A DNA stretch of 23,840 nt from Streptococcus parasanguinis (GTDB taxonomy: Bacteria; Bacillota; Bacilli; Lactobacillales; Streptococcaceae), in assembly GCA_018377375.1 (NCBI GenBank), contig JAGZZN010000029.1, positions 1 through 23,840 on the forward strand, in the 5' to 3' direction. The translations under genes and the position numbers were made by a program. Positions 7,969-15,780 of this stretch are shown piece by piece (within the stretch, counting starts at the first letter, position 1; every line of letters begins with the position of its first letter). The notes beneath the pieces are model-generated. The model ran no database searches. It worked only from the letters and a program-made list of their open reading frames with translations, and was not told the DNA's origin.

Positions 7969-8631
7969 ATGAAAAAATCAATCTTCCGTTGGAGTGCCGC
8001 TGTTCTGGTGGCTGCTTCACTTGGTCTAGCTCTCGGTGGTTGTGGTGCAAAGGATAAAAAAACAGCTTCCTCATCCGAAAAAGCATCTACCAGCAAGGTA
8101 GAGAAAAAAGCCAAAAGTAATAGCAAAAAGAGTGCGGCATCTTCCTCTCAGGCAAACGATACAGCTAGCTCTTCGACTCAAGCAAGTAGCGCGACAGCTG
8201 CAAAAGACTCTGGTAAGACCGAGAATGCGTCTACTACGACGCAAGCTACTGTCCCTGCAGAATTGGTGGGAACTTGGGTAGGATCTAGTCCACAAGCGGA
8301 TGCGATTAAAATGACAGTGGATACCAATGGAAATGTGACAACAGTGGTTAGCTTCAAGAACGATAGCGAACCGACTCGGACAGCGACCTATACAGCAAGA
8401 GCCGTCCAAGCAACAGGCAATATCTATTATTGGAATGTTGAAGGCTTTGATGGGGCTGATGCTTTGCTTCCTGGGATCACAGGGCTAGGTGGAGCAAACT
8501 TCCGATTTGAACCTGGTTTTGTCTTAGAAGAAGGACACTATACACCGATTGTTTTCACAACGGATCTCAATACAGAATTTGACTACACCAAATACAATGA
8601 TTTCCGTTTTTCATTAACCAAAGAACAATAA
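7969..8631 (+). CDS. Secreted lipoprotein with Ser/Ala/Lys-rich linker
   Basis: A 220-residue protein with a lipoprotein signal: a basic start MKKSIFRW, a hydrophobic core and the lipobox LGGC with the lipidated Cys at about residue 26. A low-complexity linker rich in Ser, Ala, Thr and Lys (residues about 30-95) spans the wall. The C-terminal domain begins VPAELVGTWVGSSPQ and is about 125 residues long. The LVGTW start recalls small Gram-positive lipoprotein domains, but I cannot name the family with confidence. AGAGGTG precedes the ATG. It is transcribed alone, between its own promoter and a strong terminator. Confidence 0.85.
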   Translation: MKKSIFRWSAAVLVAASLGLALGGCGAKDKKTASSSEKASTSKVEKKAKSNSKKSAASSSQANDTASSSTQASSATAAKDSGKTENASTTTQATVPAELVGTWVGSSPQADAIKMTVDTNGNVTTVVSFKNDSEPTRTATYTARAVQATGNIYYWNVEGFDGADALLPGITGLGGANFRFEPGFVLEEGHYTPIVFTTDLNTEFDYTKYNDFRFSLTKEQ

Positions 8632-8668
8632 AAAGACGAACTCGATGGAAAATCGAGTTCGTCTTTTT
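8631..8668. terminator. Bidirectional terminator between convergent genes
   Basis: AAAAGACGAACTCGAT (8631-8646) and ATCGAGTTCGTCTTTT (8652-8667) form a perfect 16-bp stem with a 5-base GGAAA loop. T runs flank it on both strands. It ends the lipoprotein gene (plus) and the flavoprotein gene (minus). Confidence 0.92.
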
Positions 8669-9839
8669 AGTAATGAGGGCTCCCTGCTACCCAACCGGTG
8701 CAGAGGGCGGATGTGATATTAAAACCGCCTGTATGGGCATTGATATCGAGGACTTCTCCTGCAAAGTAGAGTCCAGAAACTAGCTTACTTTCTAGGGTTT
8801 TAGGATTGATTTCTTTAAGGCTGACACCACCCTTTGTGACAAAGGACTTGGCTAGTGACATCTTCCCAGTGACGGGGATAGGCAGCTCTTTGATCTTTTG
8901 AATGAGCTCTTCTGTTTGGGGAGGAGTGAGTTGCTTGGCTTTTTCAGGGAATCCTTGCGCCAAGAAATCAGCTAATCGTTCAGGAAGAAGGGCTTTGAGG
9001 CTATTTTTAATCGCCTTTTCTCGATGCTCTTTTAGAAAGTCTTTTAACTCTTGAGAAGAGGTAGTCGGAAGGAGGTCCAGAGATAAGATTTCGCCGCCTT
9101 TAACAAAGCTGGACATCCGAAGGGCTGCAGGGCCAGAAAGTCCAAAATGGGTAAAGAGAAGGTCGTGTGTGATGATGTGTTTGCCGTAGCTGAGGGTCAC
9201 ATCTGTCAGAGAGATACCTTGGAGGGCCTTGTGTGGGAAATCTGTCAAAAGAGGGCTTTCTGCCGCTTCTAGATCCGTAATGTTATGTTTGAAGTGACGG
9301 GCAATTTCGTGTCCGTAGCCAGTAGAGCCGGTAGAAGGGTAGGATTTGCCTCCAGTCGTAACGATCAGCTTATCAGCTGTCCAAGTGTTTTCAGCTGATT
9401 TGACGATGAAGACGTCTTCTGGCTTGGTGACAGAGACCACTTCACAGTTGGTGGCAATGCTAGCACTAAGATCAAGGATCTTATTTTCTAAGGCTTGAAT
9501 AATGGTGCGAGATTGATCACTAGCAGGAAAGACCCGGCCATGATCTTCGACTTTTAGCTTGACGCCATTATCGGTGAAAAATTGGATGATATCATGATTA
9601 TCAAATTGGGAAAACACACTGTAAAGGAAACGGCCATTTCCAGGGATACCGGCCATCAAATCGTCTAGGGTCCCGTTATTCGTGACGTTACAGCGGCCTC
9701 CTCCGGTACCAGCGAGTTTCTTGCCCAGCTTTTTATTTTTTTCGATCAGTAGCGTAGGTTGGCCATAAGAGGCGCTGGCAATGGTTGCCATCATACCTGC
9801 TGGGCCACCACCGATGACAATGGTGTGAAAGTGAGTCAT
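8667..9839 (-). CDS. HI0933-type FAD-dependent oxidoreductase
   Basis: About 390 residues from the ATG at 9839. The Rossmann motif IVIGGGPAGMMATIASA is at the N-terminus, followed by GKKLAGTGGGRCNVTN, the signature of the HI0933/YtfP (BaiN-like) flavoprotein family. The C-terminus has GLYFAGEVLDINAHTGGFNITSALCTGWVAG. The physiological substrate is unknown for most members. The open frame extends to 9881, but that ATG overlaps the -10 box (9880-9885) and cannot lie on the transcript from that promoter, so the 9839 start is preferred. Confidence 0.92.
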   Translation of the reverse strand: MTHFHTIVIGGGPAGMMATIASASYGQPTLLIEKNKKLGKKLAGTGGGRCNVTNNGTLDDLMAGIPGNGRFLYSVFSQFDNHDIIQFFTDNGVKLKVEDHGRVFPASDQSRTIIQALENKILDLSASIATNCEVVSVTKPEDVFIVKSAENTWTADKLIVTTGGKSYPSTGSTGYGHEIARHFKHNITDLEAAESPLLTDFPHKALQGISLTDVTLSYGKHIITHDLLFTHFGLSGPAALRMSSFVKGGEILSLDLLPTTSSQELKDFLKEHREKAIKNSLKALLPERLADFLAQGFPEKAKQLTPPQTEELIQKIKELPIPVTGKMSLAKSFVTKGGVSLKEINPKTLESKLVSGLYFAGEVLDINAHTGGFNITSALCTGWVAGSPHY

Positions 9840-9879
9840 ATCAATCTTCTTTCTCTTTTTTTCATGATTTGCTTTGTCC

Positions 9880-9908
9880 ATTATATCATTTTATGGCTGG
9901 CTTCGGAA
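9880..9908 (-). promoter_or_regulatory. Likely promoter of the HI0933-type gene
   Basis: On the minus strand TATAAT (9880-9885) is preceded at 17 bases by TTCCGA (9903-9908), a weak -35. It lies about 40 bases before the chosen start. Confidence 0.55.
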
Positions 9909-9920
9909 AATGAAGGGATC

Positions 9921-9953
9921 AAAAAAACAAGCACCCGCGGATGCTTGTTTTTT
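9921..9953 (-). terminator. Terminator of the larABCD operon
   Basis: AAAAAAACAAGCA (9921-9933) pairs with TGCTTGTTTTTTT (9942-9954 region) around a GC-rich loop containing CCGCGG. A long T run is present on either strand, so it may be bidirectional. It lies about 20 bases beyond the end of the channel gene on the minus strand. Confidence 0.85.
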
Positions 9954-9973
9954 TCATAGGATTGATCTTCCGA

Positions 9974-10687
9974 TTACATGATTCCGAGGAAGTGACGGAT
10001 GAAGAAGAAGGCAAGGACAGCACCAACAAATGGAGCAGTACCTGGTACAAGAAGACCATATTGCCAGTCGTTGTTTACTTTATCTTTGATTGGCAAGATT
10101 TGGTAAGCGAAACGAGGTCCAAGGTCACGCGCTTGGTTCATGGCGAAACCTGTAGTACCACCAAGACCCATACCGATAGCCCAAACGATCAAACCAACAG
10201 TGAATGGAAGCATTGCTTCGTTGGCGTGTTCAGCAGCCATGATAGATGTCAAGAAGATAAATGTTGCGAACGCTTCGACGAAGTAGTTACGTGGAAGGTT
10301 ACGGCAGTTAGGGTTTGTAGAGAAGATGTTACGGATAGCAACACCATCAATTTGACCTTCAGAAATCTTGAAGTGATCTGCATACATAAAGTAAGCAATG
10401 ACTGCTCCAAGGAAGGCACCGATGAATTCAGCGATTGCGATTGGGAAGAATTGAGCGATTGTCAATTTACCAAGAAGGACTTTCAGCAAAGCCATAGCAG
10501 GGTTCATTGAAACGCCGCCAAAGACGAACAAGCAGACAGTGATACCGAATGCCCATGTTGTGATCGCGAATAAGTGTCCAGTTCCAGCATATTTTGTTTT
10601 CTTCAAAACGTCGTCACAGTGTACGCCAACCCCGAAGATAATCATCAAAGCTGTACTCATAACTTCTGCAAGTAATTGATGTGTCAT
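9974..10687 (-). CDS. larD: MIP-family channel, probable lactic acid/glycerol facilitator LarD
   Basis: A 237-residue aquaglyceroporin-type protein with six hydrophobic segments. The first pore motif is canonical (SMNPAMALL, NPA at residues 62-64). The second reads FAMNQARDLGPR, so NPA is replaced by NQA (184-186), while the selectivity-filter Arg187 is kept. In Lactobacillus plantarum the lar operon encodes LarD, a GlpF-type channel for D/L-lactic acid; the position directly behind larC here supports the same role. Glycerol transport is an alternative. AGGAG precedes the ATG, and larC ends 20 bases upstream. Confidence 0.85.
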   Translation of the reverse strand: MTHQLLAEVMSTALMIIFGVGVHCDDVLKKTKYAGTGHLFAITTWAFGITVCLFVFGGVSMNPAMALLKVLLGKLTIAQFFPIAIAEFIGAFLGAVIAYFMYADHFKISEGQIDGVAIRNIFSTNPNCRNLPRNYFVEAFATFIFLTSIMAAEHANEAMLPFTVGLIVWAIGMGLGGTTGFAMNQARDLGPRFAYQILPIKDKVNNDWQYGLLVPGTAPFVGAVLAFFFIRHFLGIM

Positions 10688-10707
10688 GTTAATAAATGTC
10701 TCCTAAA

Positions 10708-12051
10708 TTAATAAATGTATTTTTGTAATTGGTGATAAACCTCTTGAATCGACAACTGCATCTCCGTAGCAATACGCTGACAGTCTTCGTATTCAAGTGT
10801 TTTTTTAGTGGTAGATCCGTACTGGTTAATTTTTACCGTAACGGGTCCAAATTCCGTATCGATTTGTTCAAATCGACGTTGCATGACCTTGCGGTCAACT
10901 TGTTGGTATCGAAAACCAATGGTACTGGTTTCTTTGAACAAGAGGGTTGAAAAATCTTCCAACTGACTTCCTTGAATCAAGAGAATCAACTCAAAGCCAG
11001 GGCGATTCTTTTTCATTACGACGCTACGATAGTAGACATCTAAAGCTCCAGCATCCAGGAAACGGTGGATAATATAACCGAGTTGCTCTGGTGTTTGATC
11101 ATCAATCGTAGTGGTGATCTCAATAATTTGATCTTCCGTGCGATGAACAACAGTGGTGCTGTGAGAGGCGTCTTCTTTCAATAGCGAACCGCGTAAAGCA
11201 TTGAATTTTCCAGTCTCTCTTTTACCAAATCCATAGCCCACACTTTCGATGGAAAGGTGAGAGGGGATTGGTTCAAAGATTGGGGACAATGCTTTAAGGA
11301 GGGCTAACCCTGTCGGAGTAATCAACTCCGTTTTAACTGTGAAGTCTTGAGTAATCGGAATAGTCGTTCCTTTTCTCAACTGCATCACAGCGGGAACCGG
11401 AACAGGCATTTCTCCATGGGCGACTGAAATAGTCCCACTTCCCTCAGTGAGAGGAGTAGAGTAAACTGTATCGATACCGAGCGATTCCACTAGGATGAAA
11501 AAGCTAACGATGTCGACGATGGAGTCAATTGCACCAATTTCATGGAAATGAATCTGTTCGACAGGCATGTTATGCACAGCTGCTTCTGCCTTTGCGATAT
11601 CAAGAAAGACTTCAAGACTTTTTTGTTTCACAAAAGGACTCAACTGTGAAGCGGCAATCAGATCGTGGATATCCGCATAACTGCGAGCATCCGCGTGGGA
11701 ATGGTGATGATGGTGTTCATGATCGTGATGATGTTCGTGATCGTGATGATGTTCGTGATCGTGATGATGTTCGTGATCGTGATGATGTTCGTGATCATGA
11801 TGATGTTCATGATCGTGATCAAAATCACCTTTAATCCCCGTATCTTTCTCCCCGTGGTGAAGGTGAACATCGAAATCAGTTCCCCAAATTGCGCTTTTTG
11901 CGACGCGATGAACGTGGAGGTGGAAACCATCCACTCCCAGTTTCTCGAGTTCTGTGTGAAGAAGCTCGACATCTGCCCCAAGGTCCACAAGAAGACCATT
12001 GAGCATATCGCCACTTATTCCAGAAAAAGGTTCTAAAAATAGACTGGTCAT
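10708..12051 (-). CDS. larC: LarC, nickel-pincer cofactor cyclometallase, fused form
   Basis: About 447 residues. LarC inserts nickel into the pyridinium-3,5-bisthiocarboxylic acid mononucleotide pincer in a CTP-dependent reaction. Family segments visible are LEPFSGISGDM at the N-terminus, HFHEIGAIDSIVDIV, EGSGTISVAHGEMPVPVPAV, ELITPTGLALLKAL and the C-terminal domain from IIEITTTIDDQTPEQLGYI. In L. plantarum larC is split into C1 and C2 joined by a ribosomal frameshift; here it is one uninterrupted frame. Residues about 79-119 are a metal-binding stretch with 28 His in 41 residues, built of six DHEHHH units. The ATG at 12051 shares one base with the larB stop (TGATG), and AAAGGAAA is the ribosome site; the open frame upstream of it is not needed. 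Confidence 0.96.
   Translation of the reverse strand: MTSLFLEPFSGISGDMLNGLLVDLGADVELLHTELEKLGVDGFHLHVHRVAKSAIWGTDFDVHLHHGEKDTGIKGDFDHDHEHHHDHEHHHDHEHHHDHEHHHDHEHHHDHEHHHHHSHADARSYADIHDLIAASQLSPFVKQKSLEVFLDIAKAEAAVHNMPVEQIHFHEIGAIDSIVDIVSFFILVESLGIDTVYSTPLTEGSGTISVAHGEMPVPVPAVMQLRKGTTIPITQDFTVKTELITPTGLALLKALSPIFEPIPSHLSIESVGYGFGKRETGKFNALRGSLLKEDASHSTTVVHRTEDQIIEITTTIDDQTPEQLGYIIHRFLDAGALDVYYRSVVMKKNRPGFELILLIQGSQLEDFSTLLFKETSTIGFRYQQVDRKVMQRRFEQIDTEFGPVTVKINQYGSTTKKTLEYEDCQRIATEMQLSIQEVYHQLQKYIY
11703..11820 (-). repeat. 18-bp tandem repeat encoding the LarC histidine tract
   Basis: The unit GATCGTGATGATGTTCGT (plus strand) occurs four times exactly (721-738, 739-756, 757-774 and 775-792 after 11000) and once with two changes (11793-11810), with degenerate edges on both sides. 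Each unit adds six codons (DHEHHH), so copy-number change keeps the frame. Confidence 0.95.
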
Positions 12052-12818
12052 CAGTTTTCCTTTCGATTGTGGTTGAGTCGATTGATCATACATGCTGAAT
12101 AAGCTGCACCAAATCCGTTATCAATGTTGACGACCGTTACACCAGAAGCGCAAGAGGTCAACATACTCATCAAGGTTGTTAGCCCTTGAAGGTTGCTTCC
12201 GTATCCAATGCTGGTCGGAACGGCAATAACGGGGACATCCACAAGGCCTCCTACGACACTGACAAGAGCTCCTTCCATACCGGCAATCACGATGATCACA
12301 CTGGCTTTTTGGATCTCTTCTAAGCGATTGAAGAGGCGATGGATGCCGGCGACTCCCACATCATAGATTCGGCGAACCGAATGGCCAAAGGTTTCTGCAG
12401 TGACTGCAGCTTCTTCTGCAACAGGAACATCACTTGTCCCTGCTGTGACGACCGCAATGTAGTGTTCAGGATCGGCTTCTTCCTTTTTAGAGTTGAGAAC
12501 GAAGCAGCGGGCTTCTGGATAATAGTGGCCAGTCGGAAAGCGCTGAGAAAGAGCCTCTCCCTTTTGGAGAGAGACTCTTGTTGTGAGGATCGGCAATTCT
12601 TTTTGTGAAAGAAATTGCAGGATTCCTTCAATTTGCTCAACTGTCTTTCCTTCGCCGTATACGACTTCAGGGAAGCCGTTGCGACGTTGCCGGTCAGTAT
12701 CAATTGCTGCATACCCTAGTTCTTTAACCCCGTTGATTTGCTCCAGCGCATCCTCAACTGAGAGATGGCCTGCTTGCAAAGAACGGAGTGTCTGTTCTAG
12801 ATTGGGTTGAAAATCCAT
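12051..12818 (-). CDS. larB: LarB, nicotinic acid adenine dinucleotide carboxylase/hydrolase
   Basis: A 255-residue protein that carboxylates the pyridinium ring of NaAD and cleaves the dinucleotide, the first step of nickel-pincer synthesis. The C-terminal half is PurE-like: VVTAGTSDVPVAEEAAVTAE (about 123-142), YDVGVAGIHRL, VIAGMEGALVSVVGGL and GYGSNLQGLTTLMSMLTSCASG. Cys223 in that last segment matches the Cys that forms the covalent NaAD adduct in the L. plantarum enzyme (numbered about 221 there). The start lies 8 bases after larA without a strong ribosome site, suggesting coupling. The stop overlaps the larC ATG. Confidence 0.96.
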   Translation of the reverse strand: MDFQPNLEQTLRSLQAGHLSVEDALEQINGVKELGYAAIDTDRQRRNGFPEVVYGEGKTVEQIEGILQFLSQKELPILTTRVSLQKGEALSQRFPTGHYYPEARCFVLNSKKEEADPEHYIAVVTAGTSDVPVAEEAAVTAETFGHSVRRIYDVGVAGIHRLFNRLEEIQKASVIIVIAGMEGALVSVVGGLVDVPVIAVPTSIGYGSNLQGLTTLMSMLTSCASGVTVVNIDNGFGAAYSACMINRLNHNRKEN

Positions 12819-12826
12819 GTTTGATT

Positions 12827-14101
12827 CTATTCAACAACGACAGAAAGTCCGTCGCGGATAACTGCTACTTTAGCATCTTTTCCTTCACGAGCAAAGGCTT
12901 TTTCAAGCGCTTCGTCAAATGAAGTTGCAAGTTCCATATGCATACCTGTGATCAATTCAGGATCTACAAGGTCAGATACAAAGATAACATGGTGGTGTAC
13001 CAAAATACGTGCCAAGATTTGAGAAGTCCATTGGTCTGGGACAGTCTCTAAACGAGGTGTATTGATGGCTTGTTCCAAGAATTCTTTTGGATCTTCTACG
13101 TCAGCAAGGTTGCGATAGAAACCTTCTCCACCGTGACCATCTGCACATCCAGCCACCATGATGATTGTTCCGCCTTCTTTGTTAGAAGCTTCGGCTGCAG
13201 TCATCCCTTTAACAGCTTGGTAGATATTTTGGTCAAGTGGGAAACCACCGTTTGTTGAAATTGTGATGTCGCTTTCGATCTTAGACACATGTGCCAAGTC
13301 TGCAACGAAGTCACAACCAACTTTGTGGGCTTCAACCATGTCCCCAGCGAAAGATCCGATGATGTGTTTTTCGCCGTCCAATACAACGTTGACGATGAAG
13401 GCCAAGTTTGCAGTACGAGCAGCGTAAAGCATATCTTCGTGGATTGGGTTGTGGTCAAGGTTACCAGTACGTGCCTTATCAGAATTGATGAAGTCACCTG
13501 AGTGGTTCGCCATGATAGTTTTGTATGATGCGATACCTGGAAGGACTGATTTACGTCCACCTGAGAATCCAGCGAAGAAGTGAGATTCGATGAATCCTTC
13601 TGCTATCAACAAGTCAGCTTCAGCAGCGATTTTGTTGATGATACAGTCACCACCTGAAGGGAGTTGTCCAATTTTAACCATGTCATCGTCGTTTGTTGAA
13701 ATGTGCATAACGATTTCTTCATTGTCAACGATTTCTTGGCCGTATTTATTGATCAATTCTTCACGAGTTGAAGGACGGTGGAAACCAGTAGCAACCAAGA
13801 TACGCACGCGTGCATCAGGGTTAACTGAGCGAATACGACGCAAAATGATTGGAGTGATGATGTGAGAAGGAACGGGACGAGTGTGGTCAGAACTGATCAA
13901 CACGATGTCTTTTTTGCCTTTAGCAAGTTCTTCCAAAGTAGGGCTGCCGATAGGGTTGTCCATTGAACGTTCAACAGTTTCTTCTTCAGACAGTGGGTTA
14001 TGGAAGTTTTCCGCCTTAGACTCTAACAATCCTGCAAAGTTTTCATCTGGAATCTTTGCAACAATCGATTTTTTGTCGTACGGTAATTTAATTTCTACCA
14101 T
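12827..14101 (-). CDS. larA: Nickel-dependent lactate racemase LarA
   Basis: A 424-residue enzyme interconverting L- and D-lactate with a tethered Ni-pincer nucleotide. Counted from the ATG, the residues that bind the cofactor in L. plantarum LarA fall at the same numbers: His108 (GFHRP), His174 (ESHFF), Lys184 (GGRKS, the thioamide anchor) and His200 (MANHSG). The SSDHTRPVPSHI segment contributes to lactate and nucleotide binding. It is the first gene of larA-larB-larC-larD. AAAGGAGA precedes the ATG by 9 bases. With all residues present I expect true lactate racemase activity, although LarA homologues can act on other 2-hydroxyacids. Confidence 0.96.
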   Translation of the reverse strand: MVEIKLPYDKKSIVAKIPDENFAGLLESKAENFHNPLSEEETVERSMDNPIGSPTLEELAKGKKDIVLISSDHTRPVPSHIITPIILRRIRSVNPDARVRILVATGFHRPSTREELINKYGQEIVDNEEIVMHISTNDDDMVKIGQLPSGGDCIINKIAAEADLLIAEGFIESHFFAGFSGGRKSVLPGIASYKTIMANHSGDFINSDKARTGNLDHNPIHEDMLYAARTANLAFIVNVVLDGEKHIIGSFAGDMVEAHKVGCDFVADLAHVSKIESDITISTNGGFPLDQNIYQAVKGMTAAEASNKEGGTIIMVAGCADGHGGEGFYRNLADVEDPKEFLEQAINTPRLETVPDQWTSQILARILVHHHVIFVSDLVDPELITGMHMELATSFDEALEKAFAREGKDAKVAVIRDGLSVVVE

Positions 14102-14136
14102 TATTTGCGATCTCCTTTATTAATACTGATACTTAT

Positions 14137-14176
14137 AGTATAATTCTTTTTAAAAAGAGGTGTGCATCAATTGATG
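14137..14176 (-). promoter_or_regulatory. larA promoter: -10 plus a palindromic activator site
   Basis: On the minus strand TATACT (14137-14142) is a good -10, but the hexamer 17 bases upstream is GCACAC, not a -35. Instead, a perfect 12-bp palindrome CATCAATTGATG (14165-14176) is centred 40.5 bases upstream of the predicted start. That is the class II position for Crp/Fnr activators, whose gene lies divergently next door. Binding by LarR is inferred. Confidence 0.6.
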
Positions 14177-14199
14177 TCAACAAATGTTAACTATATTGT
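14171..14199 (+). promoter_or_regulatory. Possible promoter of larR-larE
   Basis: TTGATG (14171-14176), a 17-base spacer and TATTGT (14194-14199) lie about 60 bases before the preferred larR start. The -35 overlaps the palindrome at 14165-14176, so binding there could also affect this promoter. Confidence 0.45.
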
Positions 14200-14261
14200 T
14201 TAAGAACAGGTGTATCATTAGTGTGATTTCAAGAAAGAGCAGATGGGGAGGAAAAACCGTC

Positions 14262-14927
14262 GTGAATTCAGAATTTTTAGTGAAATTTTTGGAAGATAGG
14301 CGAACGCCGATCGTCAAGAAAAAATACCATAGTTACCTCTCCTATCGTGGGATCAAAGAGGATTACATCTACATCTTGAAAGAAGGTGTGGTCAAGACAA
14401 GTGTCATCATGCGTGATGGGCGTGAGTTTAACTTTTCCTATCTAAAAGCCATTGACATTGTCTCTTTGATTCGTGATGAGGTGTCCAACTATACAGACTC
14501 ACCTTTCAATGTGCGAGTGGAGACAGAAGAAGCAAGTTTTTATCGTATTCCTCGGGTCAAGTTTTGGAATTTTGTCAAAGAGCATAAAGAGCTGCAGGAC
14601 TATGTGAGGGACTATTATCGTAATAAACTGTCTGAAAGTATGGAGTCTCAGCAGTATATGATGATGAATGGTAAAAAAGGGGCGGTTTGTTTTCATTTGC
14701 AAAAACTAAGCAGTTTGTTTGGTGTGGAGCAAGAAGACGGCTTCTTGATTGATTTCAACATTACCAATGAAGATATTGCCGGTTTTTGTGGGATTTCGAC
14801 GCGAAACAGTGTCAATCGCATTCTCAATGAATTAAAACGAGAAGGTGTTTTGGATATTCGACAGCAAAAGATCGTGATTTTGGATAATGAACGGATTGAA
14901 GAATTTATCGGAAGGGAGCTATTCTAA
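14262..14927 (+). CDS. larR: Crp/Fnr-family regulator of the lar genes
   Basis: About 221 residues from the GTG at 14262. The N-terminal part is a cyclic-nucleotide-binding-like beta roll (YLSYRGIKEDYIYILKEGVVKTSV). The C-terminal winged helix contains ITNEDIAGFCGISTRNSVNRILNELKREGVLDI. No Cys cluster for an Fe-S centre is seen. GGGGAGG 10 bases upstream supports the GTG; an in-frame ATG at 14184 lacks a ribosome site and would lie inside the promoter. In L. plantarum, LarR of this family activates the lar operon in response to L-lactate; the divergent position here implies the same role. Its TAA is one base before the larE ATG. Confidence 0.88.
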   Translation: MNSEFLVKFLEDRRTPIVKKKYHSYLSYRGIKEDYIYILKEGVVKTSVIMRDGREFNFSYLKAIDIVSLIRDEVSNYTDSPFNVRVETEEASFYRIPRVKFWNFVKEHKELQDYVRDYYRNKLSESMESQQYMMMNGKKGAVCFHLQKLSSLFGVEQEDGFLIDFNITNEDIAGFCGISTRNSVNRILNELKREGVLDIRQQKIVILDNERIEEFIGRELF

Positions 14928-14928
14928 G

Positions 14929-15777
14929 ATGGCAACAGAAGCACAAATCAGAAAAGAAAAAGAAGAAAAATTACAAGATATTTTACGAAAAATCGGAAAG
15001 GTAGCCGTTACCTATTCAGGTGGGATTGACAGCTCTTATCTCTTGAAAGTGGCCTTGGATACCTTGGGACCTGACAATGTTATTGCGGCCGTCGTGAACT
15101 CTGAGATGTTTTCAAATGAAGAATTCGATCTAGCGCTCGACTTGGCCGATCAGCTAGGAGCACCTGTGCTTGGACTGGAAATGAGAGAATTGAGTGATCC
15201 ACGGATTGCTGCCAATACGCCCAATATTTGGTATTACACCAAACAATTGATGTACCAAACTATTAAGGATTCAGTTACAGAACTGGGCTTTAAGCAATTG
15301 GTAGACGGCAATATTATGGATGATATCGACGATTTTCGCCCTGGTATCAAGGCTCGGGACGAAGCGGGTGTCCGCAGTGTCTTGCAAGAAGCCGGCCTCT
15401 ATAAGACAGAAATTCGTCAATTGGCCAAGGAAAGAGGGGTCTCCAATTGGAATAAGGTGCCATCTTGTAGCGTTGCCTCACGCTTCCCATACGGAGTGAA
15501 AATCACTTCAGAAAATGTACAACGGGTTTTTGAAGGGGAAGAGTTCCTTGTAGGACTTGGCTTTGAGCAAGTCCGTGTGCGTGTGCATGGAGACTTGGCG
15601 CGCATCGAAGTGGAAGAAGACCATCTGCTTAAAGCCATCCAACTGCATGACAAGATCAATGACTACATGAAAAAAATCGGATTTACCTATGTAGCCTTGG
15701 ATTTGGCTGGATATAAGTACGGCCGGATGAATGATGCATTGGATGAAAAAACAAAAGAAAAAATTATGGCAGGTTAA
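14929..15777 (+). CDS. larE: LarE, ATP-dependent sacrificial sulfur transferase
   Basis: A 282-residue PP-loop enzyme that converts the two pyridinium carboxylates to thiocarboxylates after AMP activation. The PP-loop TYSGGIDSS is at residues 28-36. Cys180 in KVPSCSVASRFPYG corresponds to the cysteine that gives up its sulfur in L. plantarum LarE (about 176 there). This is therefore the cysteine-sacrificing type rather than the Fe-S type. GAAGGGAG precedes the ATG. It is co-transcribed with larR and away from larABCD, and is followed 3 bases later by the DUF924 gene. Confidence 0.95.
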   Translation: MATEAQIRKEKEEKLQDILRKIGKVAVTYSGGIDSSYLLKVALDTLGPDNVIAAVVNSEMFSNEEFDLALDLADQLGAPVLGLEMRELSDPRIAANTPNIWYYTKQLMYQTIKDSVTELGFKQLVDGNIMDDIDDFRPGIKARDEAGVRSVLQEAGLYKTEIRQLAKERGVSNWNKVPSCSVASRFPYGVKITSENVQRVFEGEEFLVGLGFEQVRVRVHGDLARIEVEEDHLLKAIQLHDKINDYMKKIGFTYVALDLAGYKYGRMNDALDEKTKEKIMAG

Positions 15778-15780
15778 GCA

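Noticed and set aside
11703..11820. CRISPR array
   Set aside because: The repeats are directly adjacent 18-bp units without spacers and encode the LarC His tract.
11658..12014. Open frames on both strands across the LarC histidine repeat
   Set aside because: They are by-products of the 18-bp tandem repeat, translated as monotonous Ile/Thr or Met/Val runs.
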